Of a stretch of DNA of 64,000 nt, positions 47,408 through 55,723 are shown piece after piece. The DNA is from Schauerella fraxinea (GTDB lineage Bacteria; Pseudomonadota; Gammaproteobacteria; Burkholderiales; Burkholderiaceae_B). Each line of letters begins with the position of its first letter. Position 1 is the first letter of the stretch. A program made the translations under genes and the position numbers. The stretch lies in the NCBI GenBank assembly GCA_030849945.1, contig JAVDKK010000001.1, positions 1-64,000 of the forward strand, written 5' to 3'. A model generated the notes under the pieces. That model did not search any database and had not been told where the DNA came from. It saw nothing but the letters and a program-made list of their open reading frames with translations.

Positions 47408-47834
47408 GTTTTATTGTTCCTACTGAAAAACGAATCGCCCGTGCCGGGATAACGACACAGGCGCTTGCATGATGGACGATGGGGCACATGTGAAAGCATC
47501 GATGTGCATCGATTCAGTGTGCATGGGCCGCGCGAAAGATAAGGTCAGACCGCTTCAGGCGAGAAAGATTCCAACCTTACACAATTGGGATGACAGGTAT
47601 CGACGCGCGGGTAAGGGCGTGGCGCGCGTTGATACGCGGTCCGGTGTGGTGTGGTGTGGTGTGGTGTGGTGTGGTGTGGTGTGGTGTGGTGTGGTGTGGT
47701 GTGGTGTGGTGTGGTGTGGTCCGACTCAGCACGATCGGACGCAAAAGGGATCTAAAGTTCCCTTCATCCACCTGCAGATGGCAGGTTTAGTTGCGATTGT
47801 TGCTTTACCAATAGTGCGGACGCAAAATGCGCAC
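47408..47834. other. Intergenic region with microsatellite
   Basis: This 427-bp stretch lies between the divergent phosphoesterase and secreted-protein genes. It holds the GGTGT microsatellite. An open frame on the plus strand starts at 47469, runs in register through the repeat and continues into the secreted protein at 47835. Whether that frame is used is not clear, since no Shine-Dalgarno sequence precedes 47469. Confidence 0.5.
47643..47720 (+). repeat. Pentanucleotide microsatellite (GGTGT) x 15.6
   Basis: There are 78 uninterrupted bases of the five-base unit GGTGT, ending 114 bp before the ATG of a secreted-protein gene. No stop codon arises in any frame of this repeat; the plus frame in register with the downstream gene reads Gly-Val-Val-Trp-Cys over and over. 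Pure tracts of this length are prone to slipped-strand copy-number change. Confidence 0.97.
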
Positions 47835-48767
47835 ATGAAAAAACGCCATCTCGCGTCGCTTCTTGCCCTGTTCATCGCCGTGACGAACGCGCCGGTATCT
47901 GCCGATACGCTGTACAACAATGGCGGGTTGAGGGTTGAAGCCGACACCCGCAGCCAGCGCGATGTGAATACCGGCCAGGCGCAGCATCTATCGCGCACCA
48001 CCATCACGTTCCAAGGTCATCCGCTGTGCGGTAGAGACGTCGCAACACTTCTCTATCCCGACCGGGATGGTCCCGCGCCGCACGCCTTCTTCTGTTCAGG
48101 GCCAGTGCGGGTGCTCGATGCCGGGATATTGGCGTTCTTCACCAGCAGCAGCGCCAACACTGTACTAGCGCACCTCACGGTGCGCGCTGGTGAACTGCGC
48201 GTGCGTCGCATCGATGTGTCGGCCCAGCCATCGCGCAACACGCTATACGGAACGAGATTCATGGATGCGCGCTTGCCGGGATGGACACGCATCGAAACGG
48301 CCTGGAAAGAGACTGTGTTGATCCGGCATGCCGATGCGCACGCCATCAATCTGGGCGAAGGCCGACTGCTCGACATCGACGGTGACATCGCGTACCTCGC
48401 CATCCCGCCTGGATCGACCGTGATCGAACGCCAACCTGAGACACGCATTAAGGACGCCTACGGCGAAATGCAACGCGTGCCTGCGGTGACCGAGCACGTC
48501 GCCACGGCACTCGCGTTTCGCGCCGTGCGTCTGACCGATGGGCGCGAACTGGCTCGCCTGACCGGCGCCGACAGGTGCGCGTTACTGCCCAGGATCGAAT
48601 TCGAGCCGGGCGCGTATTCGGCGGGCAGCAAGATCGACGTCGCGTACGACGACGTACCCGCATGGCGCGCGAGCACGTTGCAATTCAATCCAGGACAGGG
48701 GGCCGGCGCGTTGCAGCTACGGCCGGGAATTCAGCTTCCCCGCAAACCCGGCTGCACGCCAGGTTGA
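47835..48767 (+). CDS. Predicted secreted or periplasmic protein of unknown function
   Basis: The 310-residue protein starts with a clear signal peptide (MKKRHLASLLALFIAVTNAP, cleavage near VSADT) followed by a mature part I cannot assign. It has three or four cysteines (HPLCGRD, AFFCSGP, DRCALLP, GCTPG), suggesting disulfides and periplasmic or surface location. The ATG at 47835 has no good Shine-Dalgarno sequence. An alternative start at 47778 (MAGLVAIVALPIV) adds a hydrophobic stretch. An in-frame extension through the microsatellite upstream is also open, which raises the possibility of repeat-controlled expression. Confidence 0.65.
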   Translation: MKKRHLASLLALFIAVTNAPVSADTLYNNGGLRVEADTRSQRDVNTGQAQHLSRTTITFQGHPLCGRDVATLLYPDRDGPAPHAFFCSGPVRVLDAGILAFFTSSSANTVLAHLTVRAGELRVRRIDVSAQPSRNTLYGTRFMDARLPGWTRIETAWKETVLIRHADAHAINLGEGRLLDIDGDIAYLAIPPGSTVIERQPETRIKDAYGEMQRVPAVTEHVATALAFRAVRLTDGRELARLTGADRCALLPRIEFEPGAYSAGSKIDVAYDDVPAWRASTLQFNPGQGAGALQLRPGIQLPRKPGCTPG

Positions 48768-48779
48768 TCGCCGACGATG

Positions 48780-49535
48780 TCAGATCGTGGGCGCGACTTG
48801 CGTCAGCGTCGACACAAAACTCTGGGTGCGCGGATCCGCCGGGCGCTGAAAGATCTCGGCGGATGGCCCCGACTCCACCACATTGCCTTCGCTCAAAAAC
48901 ACTACATTGCGCGCTACCGATGCGGCCAGTCGCAGGTCGTGCGTGGCCATCAGCATCGTCATGCCTTCACGCGCCAGTTGCTGCAGAACTTCCACCACTT
49001 CCGCAGCCAGGCCGGGGTCCAACGCCGAGGTAGGCTCGTCGCACAACAGCACCCGCGGCGACGGCGCCAACGCACGCGCGATGGCCACGCGCTGTTGCTG
49101 GCCGCCGGAGAGCATCGCCGGCCAGGCTTCCGCCTTCTCCAGCATCCCCACCTTTTTCAGCAGTTCTTCGGCGCGCGCCCGTGCGCGATCGAGCGGCCAT
49201 TTCTGCACCGTCAGCAAGCCTTCCATCACATTGGCGATCACGCGCTGATGCGGGAAGAGCTGAAAGTTCTGAAACACCATGCCCGTCTGGCGTCGGATGC
49301 GCTGCACCGCCTCGCGGGGCAATTTTTGCCCGTTGAACACCACGGTTTCATCGCCGATCTGCAGGGTGCCCGACTCGGGTACCTCCAGCAGATTCACGCA
49401 TCGCAGCAGCGTGCTCTTGCCACTGCCCGACGGGCCGATGAGGGCCGTCACGCTGCCCTCTTCAAGCGCGACGTTTACACGATTCAACACATGCAGGGCG
49501 CCGAAGTGCTTATCGATCTGTTCGAGACGAATCAT
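48780..49535 (-). CDS. tcyN: Cystine-type polar amino acid ABC transporter, ATP-binding protein
   Basis: This 251-residue ABC ATPase has Walker A GPSGSGKSTLLRCVNLLE, Q-loop QNFQLFPH, signature LSGGQQQRVAIARAL and Walker B VLLCDEPTSALDP. It resembles YecC/TcyN in length and layout. The ATG at 49535 overlaps the permease stop (ATGA), and GGAGAGG lies upstream. It ends 12 bp from the convergent secreted-protein gene. The cystine assignment rests on the binding protein and permease of the same operon. Confidence 0.85.
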   Translation of the reverse strand: MIRLEQIDKHFGALHVLNRVNVALEEGSVTALIGPSGSGKSTLLRCVNLLEVPESGTLQIGDETVVFNGQKLPREAVQRIRRQTGMVFQNFQLFPHQRVIANVMEGLLTVQKWPLDRARARAEELLKKVGMLEKAEAWPAMLSGGQQQRVAIARALAPSPRVLLCDEPTSALDPGLAAEVVEVLQQLAREGMTMLMATHDLRLAASVARNVVFLSEGNVVESGPSAEIFQRPADPRTQSFVSTLTQVAPTI

Positions 49536-50212
49536 CGGCTGCCCTCTCCAAATACCGCGTGCTGGCTGAACCGCTTTTCCATCTTCTGCTGCGCCCACGA
49601 GAGCACCGTGCTGATGATCAGGTAAATGAACGCGGCCTCGAGATACAGGATCAACGGCTCATACGTGACCGCGGCAATCCGTTGCGCAGCCTGAAAAATC
49701 TCCGGCACCGTGAGCACGGCCGCAAGCGAGGTGTCCTTCACGAGCGAGATCACCGAGTTGGCCAAGGGCGGCACGGCAACGCGGGTGGCTTGCGGCAGCA
49801 CGGTGCGTCGCACGGCCTGCCAGCGCGTCATGCTCAAGGAATACGCGGCTTCCCACTGGCCCTTGGAAATCGACTCGATCGCGCCTCGGATCACTTCCGA
49901 GTTGTAAGCCCCCACGTTCAGCGTGAAGCCGATGAGCGCAGCGGGCAGCGGATCGAGCACGATGCCCACGCTGGGCAAGCCGTAGAAGATCACGAACAAC
50001 TGCACCAGCAGCGGCGTGCCGCGAATCAACCACACATAAAACCGCACCAGTGCCACCAGCGGCTTCGGCCCGAACAGCCGGATCAGCGCGACCACGAAGG
50101 CCAGCACCAACCCCAGCGAGAACGACATGATGGTGAGCGGGATCGTGAAGACCAGCCCCGCATGAAGCAGGGGCCAGAACGAATCCAGAACGAGCTGAAG
50201 CCAGGCGGGCAC
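49532..50212 (-). CDS. tcyL: Cystine-type polar amino acid ABC transporter, permease
   Basis: This 226-residue inner-membrane protein of the His/Glu/Gln/Arg permease family resembles E. coli YecS/TcyL along its length. Shared stretches include RFYVWLIRGTPLLVQLFVIFY, SKGQWEAAYSLSMTRWQ and LPPL-like NSVISLVKDTSLAAVL. It has about five membrane helices and the EAA loop. It lies between the ATPase (four-base overlap) and the binding-protein gene (18-bp gap). Confidence 0.86.
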   Translation of the reverse strand: MPAWLQLVLDSFWPLLHAGLVFTIPLTIMSFSLGLVLAFVVALIRLFGPKPLVALVRFYVWLIRGTPLLVQLFVIFYGLPSVGIVLDPLPAALIGFTLNVGAYNSEVIRGAIESISKGQWEAAYSLSMTRWQAVRRTVLPQATRVAVPPLANSVISLVKDTSLAAVLTVPEIFQAAQRIAAVTYEPLILYLEAAFIYLIISTVLSWAQQKMEKRFSQHAVFGEGSR

Positions 50213-50230
50213 GGTTTGCGTTATTCCTGA

Positions 50231-51013
50231 TTATTGCTTCGACACATCAACGCCGAAGAACTGCTCGGAGATCTTCTTGTAGGTGCCGTCGGCCTTGATG
50301 TCGGCAAGCGCCTTATTGATCGCCGCCACCAAAGCGGGATCGCCTTGGCGCAACAGCACGCCCGAGCTGCTGAACTCGGCGCTCTTATCCAGAGCGGCTA
50401 TCTTTACCGGCGCTTGCGGACGCTGCTTCTTGAAATCCAGGAACGAGAGGTTGTCGTTGACGGTCGCTTCCACGCGCTTGGAGACGAGCAACTCGATGGC
50501 TTCGTTAAAGCCCTGCACGCCCACAACTTCCGCGCCGTTGTTCTGCGCCAGCTTGCCGAAATTGCTGGTCAACGTATTGGCCGACTTCTTCCCTTTCAAA
50601 TCGGCAAACGACTTGATCGTCGTGTTGTCGTTACGCACGAGCAATGCGGCCGCCGACGAAATATAGGGATCCGAAAACGCGTACTTCACTTTACGCGCGT
50701 CGGTAATGCCGACCTGATTGATCACGGCGTCGTAGCGCTTCACGTCCAGGCCCGCGATCAGCCCGTCCCACTTGCCTTCCACGAACTCAGCTTTCACACC
50801 GAGGCGCTGGGCAATCGCGCGACCGATCTCGACGTCGAAGCCGGTCAGCGCGTTGGATTTGTCGTGAAAGCTGAAAGGCGCGTAGGTGCCTTCCGTGCCG
50901 ATCTTGATTACGCCAGCCGATTTGATATCGGCCAGATTGGATTGGGCAAAAGCGCCGGCAGCGGCGGTCAGTTGCAGCAGGCCCGCGATGAGCAACACGC
51001 GAAGAGATTTCAT
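50231..51013 (-). CDS. tcyJ: Cystine-type periplasmic amino acid-binding protein
   Basis: This 260-residue precursor has a signal peptide ending near AGAFAQSN and a family-3 solute-binding domain. It parallels E. coli FliY/TcyJ closely: EGTYAPFSFHD, GFDVEIGRAIAQ, KWDGLIAGLDVKRYDAVINQVGITD and the ending FGVDVSK. The first in-frame codon is a GTG (51025); the ATG at 51013 gives a normal signal peptide. It heads the operon. Confidence 0.85.
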   Translation of the reverse strand: MKSLRVLLIAGLLQLTAAAGAFAQSNLADIKSAGVIKIGTEGTYAPFSFHDKSNALTGFDVEIGRAIAQRLGVKAEFVEGKWDGLIAGLDVKRYDAVINQVGITDARKVKYAFSDPYISSAAALLVRNDNTTIKSFADLKGKKSANTLTSNFGKLAQNNGAEVVGVQGFNEAIELLVSKRVEATVNDNLSFLDFKKQRPQAPVKIAALDKSAEFSSSGVLLRQGDPALVAAINKALADIKADGTYKKISEQFFGVDVSKQ

Positions 51014-51082
51014 GACGAAACTCACTGTAGATGTGGATGTGGAACTGACTCTAGCAACTTACCTAATGCCCGCATAAGCATA

Positions 51083-51111
51083 TTATTAGCTAATAACATT
51101 ACCCGAAGTAA
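51083..51111 (-). promoter_or_regulatory. Promoter region of the cystine-type transporter with palindrome
   Basis: In a locally AT-rich stretch, TTACTT (51111-51106) and TAATAA (51088-51083) lie 17 bp apart on the minus strand. A perfect 14-bp palindrome TTATTAGCTAATAA (51083-51096) overlaps the -10 element and could be an operator. Confidence 0.45.
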
Positions 51112-51226
51112 TAAGTAGTGCCCGCGCCTTGAGGAGCGCGCTCGATCTAAAACGGTTGATGCCCGCGTTAGCAATTCCGGTTCCGGATGAGGTTCTCGCA
51201 CCACATCGCCCCTGCCATATGGGAAT

Positions 51227-51245
51227 GCATATTAGAATCAATAGC
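51227..51245 (+). promoter_or_regulatory. Candidate Fur box upstream of the FecI-type sigma gene
   Basis: The 19-mer GCATATTAGAATCAATAGC matches the classical Fur consensus GATAATGATAATCATTATC at 12 of 19 positions by hand alignment. It lies 31 bp before the sigma-factor start. Iron-starvation sigma genes are usually Fur-repressed. Confidence 0.4.
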
Positions 51246-51276
51246 TGTCTGTCACCGTTTCTCTACCCTCCTCCCC

Positions 51277-51777
51277 ATGTCCGATCCCGTCCAGGCCAAA
51301 AAAGACTGGCTTGCCCATTACGCAGAGATGATCGGCAAGTGGCGTGGACGACGGCGTGAAGACGGTGAAGACGCCATGCAAGACACCGTGCTGGGCATGC
51401 TGGAGCGCGGCGTGGCCGCCATCTATGATCCACGCGCGTACATGTCGCGCGGCACGTCAAACCGCCTCGTCAGCGGATATCGGCATGTCAATGCGCTGGA
51501 AATGACATCGCTGGATGCCCTGGAAGGCGTGGAGCATCGCGCCTGCGCCCAGGCCGAGGACGACGTGCGCCTCAGGCAATTAGCGGATGAACTGGGCAAC
51601 GCGCTCGAGGATCTGCCGCTCAAATGCCGGCAGGTGTACATCCGCTGCCGCCTGGAGGGCTGGACGCACACGGAAATCGCCCAGGAAATGTGCCTCTCGC
51701 GCAGCATGGTCGAGAAATACATGACACGCGCTGTGCGTCATATCAACGAACGGCTGCAACACCATGCGCCGCACTGA
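51277..51777 (+). CDS. FecI-type ECF sigma factor
   Basis: This 166-residue ECF sigma factor has a region 2 (HYAEMIGKWRGRRREDGEDAMQDTVLGM) and a region 4 (LPLKCRQVYIRCRLEGWTHTEIAQEMCLSRSMVEKYM). It is followed by a FecR-type anti-sigma gene (14-base overlap) and a TonB receptor with signalling domain, so it should direct transcription of that receptor gene. The ATG at 51277 gives the family length. Oddly, the bases before it are CCCTCCTCCCC, the reverse of a Shine-Dalgarno sequence. An in-frame ATG at 51187 is the alternative. Confidence 0.88.
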   Translation: MSDPVQAKKDWLAHYAEMIGKWRGRRREDGEDAMQDTVLGMLERGVAAIYDPRAYMSRGTSNRLVSGYRHVNALEMTSLDALEGVEHRACAQAEDDVRLRQLADELGNALEDLPLKCRQVYIRCRLEGWTHTEIAQEMCLSRSMVEKYMTRAVRHINERLQHHAPH

Positions 51778-52789
51778 AGCCGACTCGGCACATACCTCCG
51801 CGACCGATGGCGCCGCGGACGCGCTCGACGTGCCCCAGGATGCTGCCCATTGGTTCGCGCGGATGCACTCCGGCGAGGTCACGAACGCCGATCGGCAAGG
51901 CTTCGCTGCATGGTGTGCCGCCAACCCCGCCGCTGAGCGCGACTATCGCGCACTGGTCGCGCAGTGGCATGCGGCACGTGTGCTGCCCGAAGCGCGGCTG
52001 CGCAGCTTGATGCACGAGCCGCCCGCCTCATCGGCGTCACGGCACACGTCGCGACGGCGTTTCGCGATCGGAATGGCAGCCGCCTGTACGCTCACCCTCG
52101 TCGCCGGGGTGCTCACCGCGTCCCACGTATTCGAGCACGCGGCAGATCCCGTGGAACTCATCACACGCAAAGGGGAAAGGCGAGAGGTCGCGCTGTCCGA
52201 CGGCTCCGTGCTGCATATGAACGGCGAAACCCGCCTCATTGCCACACTCGGCCGCCGGGAACGCCACATCCTGCTCACGCACGGCGAGGCCTTTTTCGCG
52301 GTTGCGCACGACGCCTCCAGGCCCTTCGTGGTTGAGGGCGGCGCCGGCCGGGTCACGGTGACCGGTACCCGCTTCAACGTGCGGCACGATAGCGACACCT
52401 TGCAGGTCAGCGTCGAATCCGGCTCCGTCCGGCTGGATACGGGCCCATGGTGGGGCGCGACCGAGCGCCGGCTTACCGCCGGGCAGCAAGCCGATGCCTA
52501 TGTGGATCAAACGTTGAGCGGCGTCATGCAAGTCAACGTCGAGCACCTCGCGGCGTGGCAGCGCGGCAAGATCGTCTTCAACGATGCGCCATTGTCCACC
52601 GTGATCAGGGAGATGAACCGTTACCTGACGCAGTCCGCGCGGCTCGCGTCGCCAGAGCTCGGCTACTACCGAATCTCCGGCATCTTCAGTGTGGACGATC
52701 CCTTGGCAATGCTTGATGCCCTTCCGGCGATCGCCCCGGTGCGGGTCAGCCGACAAGCCAATGGCGACTTGCGGGTTCTGGCCCGATAG
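51764..52789 (+). CDS. FecR-type anti-sigma/sigma regulator
   Basis: This 341-residue protein has the N-terminal DUF4880 domain (DAAHWFARMHSGEVTNADRQGFAAWCAANPAAERDY) and a single membrane helix near residues 90-115 (FAIGMAAACTLTLVAGVL). The periplasmic FecR domain follows (ELITRKGERREVALSDGSVLHMN onward). A C-terminal region (WQRGKIVFNDAPLSTVIREMNRY) contacts the receptor's signalling domain. It relays receptor occupancy to the cytoplasmic sigma factor. Confidence 0.93.
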   Translation: MRRTEADSAHTSATDGAADALDVPQDAAHWFARMHSGEVTNADRQGFAAWCAANPAAERDYRALVAQWHAARVLPEARLRSLMHEPPASSASRHTSRRRFAIGMAAACTLTLVAGVLTASHVFEHAADPVELITRKGERREVALSDGSVLHMNGETRLIATLGRRERHILLTHGEAFFAVAHDASRPFVVEGGAGRVTVTGTRFNVRHDSDTLQVSVESGSVRLDTGPWWGATERRLTAGQQADAYVDQTLSGVMQVNVEHLAAWQRGKIVFNDAPLSTVIREMNRYLTQSARLASPELGYYRISGIFSVDDPLAMLDALPAIAPVRVSRQANGDLRVLAR

Positions 52790-52843
52790 GCGACGCCAGG
52801 ACCTCTCCCCACTCAATGTCAAAACGTAACAGATCGATTACAA

Positions 52844-52862
52844 AATAATAGTAATTCGCATT
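52844..52862 (+). promoter_or_regulatory. Candidate Fur-like box upstream of the TonB receptor
   Basis: AATAATAGTAATTCGCATT matches the Fur consensus at 11 of 19 positions, mostly in its left half. It lies in the AT-rich part of the 190-bp gap between the FecR-type and receptor genes. Confidence 0.3.
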
Positions 52863-52979
52863 CCGGTAACAGGACCGCTCAAGCGACTAGGTAGGTGAGG
52901 GGTGGTCTTTGCACCTCGCCCCCGGCCTTTCGATTGCAACCTCCGCGCCCCATAAGCGGGCTTACCCTGGATACCGATC

Positions 52980-55418
52980 TTGAACTCCGCCTCTACCCGA
53001 CCCGCGTTGCATGTTGCCCCGCGCGTCACGCTAAGCGCCCTTGCGTTCTCGCTCTCCCTCGCCTTTGCCGCCATGGCGCCCGCTGCCCACGCTCAGGAGG
53101 CTCCCGTCAGCGTGAGCATTCCGGCGCAGCCGCTGGGCGACGCACTCTTGCAACTGGGCTCGCAAACGTCCCTGCAGATCTTCTTTTCCCAGGATGTGGT
53201 TCGTGGCCGCAACGCGCGCGCGGTTTCCGGCACGCTGACGCCCGAACAAGCGTTGAGCCAACTGCTGCAAGGCACCGGTATCCAGCAAACCCGCAGTGGC
53301 AATAACGTCACGCTGTCGCAAGCCGGTACGGCCGGCGTGGCCACCGCCACCGGCGGCGCCACCGAACTCGAAACCGTCACGGTCACCGCCGGCATCCTGG
53401 GCGATCTGGCCGCGCCCTACGCGGGCGGCCAACTCGCCACCGGCGGCAGCCTGGGCCTGCTCGGCTCCGAAGACGTGATGAGCACGCCGTTCAGCACCGT
53501 CAACTACACCTCCGAACTGCTGTACGACCAACAGGCCCGCACGCTGGCCGACGTGGTCGTCAACGACGCCTCGGTGCGCACGCTCACCTCCAGCGGCGGT
53601 TTTGGCGAAGACTTCCAGATCCGTGGCTTCCCGGTGGGCAGCGGCGACGTGAGCGTCAACGGCCTGTACGGCCTGGTGTCGTCGAGCCGCGTGCCGGTGC
53701 AGATTCTGGAACGTGTGGAAGTACTCAAGGGCCCGGGCGCGTTCATGCGCGGCATCCCGCCCAACGGCAGCATTGGCGGCGCGATCAACGTGGTCACCAA
53801 GCGCGCCGACGACGAGCCCCTGGCACGCGCCACGCTGGGCTATATGAGCAAGAGCAACCTCACCGGCCAGTTGGATCTCGGCCGACGTTTCGGCGAAGAC
53901 AACGCCTGGGGCCTGCGCTTTAACGGCGTCAAGCGTGGCGGCGAAGCCACCTTGAAAGATGGCAAGCAAGGCCTGGAAATGGGCGCGTTGGGCATCGACT
54001 ACCGAGGCGCGCGCCTGCGCTGGTCGGCCGACGCCATCCATCAAGAAGACACCATCGAAGGCGTGCGCTCGCAGATCGGCTGGCAGCCCAATGTGCGCAG
54101 CCTGCCCAGCGCTCCGGACGGCGACATCGACTTCTATCCCGGCACGCGACTCACGCAACGCGACAGCACCATCATGTCGCGCCTGGAGTATGACTTTACC
54201 GACAACCTCACCGGTCACATCGCGGGCGGCTATCGCGACGGTAAAGTACGCCAGATCTTTCCGGTCACGGTAAATCCCGCCGGTGCGCGTCAGTCGGTCG
54301 ATGAGAATGGCAACTTCAACGTCATGACCACCTACTACGACTCGTACTCCAAAACAGCGAGTGGCGATACAGGCGTCACGGCACGGTTCAACACCGGTAG
54401 TGTCGGGCATCGCGTGGCCTTGGGCGCCACGTATCTGAACCAGGAAAACGGCAACGCCTATTCCACCGGCTCGGCAATCGTCGCCTCCAACATCTACGAC
54501 CCGGTGGACATTCCCGCCGGCCCCGCGACCCGTCTCACGCCGCAGAAAGCGTCGGACACCACGCTCACCAGCTTCGCACTGTCCGACACGCTCTCATTTG
54601 CTGAAGACCGCATTCTGGTCACGGCCGGCGTGCGCCGTCAGACGGTCGACGTCGACAGCTTCAACACGATCACCGGCGCGCGCACCAGCGGCTACCGCGC
54701 CAGCGCCAACTCGCCCATCGGCGGCATCGTGCTCAAGCCGCTGGATAACGTGTCGGTGTATGCCAACTTCGCGCAAGGTCTCACCCGCGGCACCATCGTG
54801 GGCGAGCAGTATGAAAACCGCGGCAGCGTGCTTGCGCCGTACAAGTCCAAGCAGTACGAGACTGGTGTGAAAGTCGATTGGGGCAGCGTCACCACCACCG
54901 CCGCGATTTACCAGATCGCCCGGCCCTCCGGCCAAGCCGACACCGCCACCAATCTCTACGGCTATTTCGGCGAGCAGCGTAATCGTGGCCTCGAACTGAC
55001 CGCCTACGGCGAAATCACGCGCGGCCTGCGCCTGATGACAAGCGCGGCATTTGTGAAGAGCGAGCTCACCAGCACGCCCAACGGCGTAAACCAGGGCAAC
55101 CGCCCGTCGGGTGTGCCGGCCAGCACGTACAGCGCCGGTCTGGATTGGGATACGCCGTGGGTGCAGGGCCTGAGCCTGAACGGCCGCACGATCCGCACGT
55201 CGTCGGTGTACCTGAACAACGACAACACGCTGGATTTGCCCGGCTACACGCGCTTTGACATCGGCGCGCGCTACGCCACGCAAATCGCGGGCAAGGATGT
55301 CGTGTTTCGCGCCAACATTGAAAACGTGACCGACAAGAATTACTGGCTTTCGTCGGGTTCATTCGTGACCAATGCGGCAGGCAGGACGTATATGTTGTCG
55401 GCGTCGATCAATTATTGA
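52980..55418 (+). CDS. TonB-dependent siderophore receptor with N-terminal signalling (STN) domain
   Basis: This 812-residue outer-membrane transducer has a signal peptide ending at AAHAQE (residue 40) and an STN domain (about 42-118, SIPAQPLGDALLQLGSQTSLQIFF). A plug domain follows (VVVNDASVRTLTSSGGFGEDFQIRGF, EVLKGPGAFMRGIPPNGSIGGAINVVTKR), then a 22-strand barrel ending MLSASINY. It belongs to the FpvA/FoxA/FhuE-like siderophore group rather than FecA itself. The start appears to be a TTG at 52980. No siderophore biosynthesis genes are nearby, so it may import a foreign siderophore. Confidence 0.93.
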   Translation: MNSASTRPALHVAPRVTLSALAFSLSLAFAAMAPAAHAQEAPVSVSIPAQPLGDALLQLGSQTSLQIFFSQDVVRGRNARAVSGTLTPEQALSQLLQGTGIQQTRSGNNVTLSQAGTAGVATATGGATELETVTVTAGILGDLAAPYAGGQLATGGSLGLLGSEDVMSTPFSTVNYTSELLYDQQARTLADVVVNDASVRTLTSSGGFGEDFQIRGFPVGSGDVSVNGLYGLVSSSRVPVQILERVEVLKGPGAFMRGIPPNGSIGGAINVVTKRADDEPLARATLGYMSKSNLTGQLDLGRRFGEDNAWGLRFNGVKRGGEATLKDGKQGLEMGALGIDYRGARLRWSADAIHQEDTIEGVRSQIGWQPNVRSLPSAPDGDIDFYPGTRLTQRDSTIMSRLEYDFTDNLTGHIAGGYRDGKVRQIFPVTVNPAGARQSVDENGNFNVMTTYYDSYSKTASGDTGVTARFNTGSVGHRVALGATYLNQENGNAYSTGSAIVASNIYDPVDIPAGPATRLTPQKASDTTLTSFALSDTLSFAEDRILVTAGVRRQTVDVDSFNTITGARTSGYRASANSPIGGIVLKPLDNVSVYANFAQGLTRGTIVGEQYENRGSVLAPYKSKQYETGVKVDWGSVTTTAAIYQIARPSGQADTATNLYGYFGEQRNRGLELTAYGEITRGLRLMTSAAFVKSELTSTPNGVNQGNRPSGVPASTYSAGLDWDTPWVQGLSLNGRTIRTSSVYLNNDNTLDLPGYTRFDIGARYATQIAGKDVVFRANIENVTDKNYWLSSGSFVTNAAGRTYMLSASINY

Positions 55419-55433
55419 TCGAGGCGTGGCAAA

Positions 55434-55464
55434 CTGCGCGCGACGCCGATGGCGTCGCGCGCAG
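55434..55464 (+). terminator. Strong hairpin after the TonB receptor
   Basis: A perfect 14-bp GC-rich stem (55434-55447 with 55451-55464) with a three-base loop lies 15 bp after the receptor stop. No U-run follows. Confidence 0.55.
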
Positions 55465-55723
55465 AGCGAATGACGTGAAGAAGTTTGCGCCAAAGCATGT
55501 TGCCGCCCCGTTTGACTTCCATCCCGCGGATGTGGCGCCGGGGTCTGCTTTGGCCCCCGCAGTTACAGACAGAGTTCAGTTATGTCTATTTGAAAATTTC
55601 AAGAATGTGCCGGCCGCGCCTAATTTAGTATGCCGGGGCGCTAAACCAATTGGGCACACATAAGCCCGATGGCCGCGCGCAAAAAACCAGAAATTCAAGT
55701 ACAGCTCATTCACGCGGGGTGAG
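55465..55723. other. AT-richer intergenic region before vgrG
   Basis: No gene was recognised between the receptor hairpin and vgrG. The stretch about 55560-55700 is visibly richer in A and T than the flanks, and the vgrG promoter should lie here. GGGGTGAG directly precedes the vgrG ATG. Confidence 0.4.

Noticed and set aside
47577..47790. Short frames encoding Thr-Pro-His-His or Gly-Val-Val-Trp-Cys repeats
   Set aside because: They are simple translations of the GGTGT microsatellite; no stop can occur in the tract, so openness means nothing.
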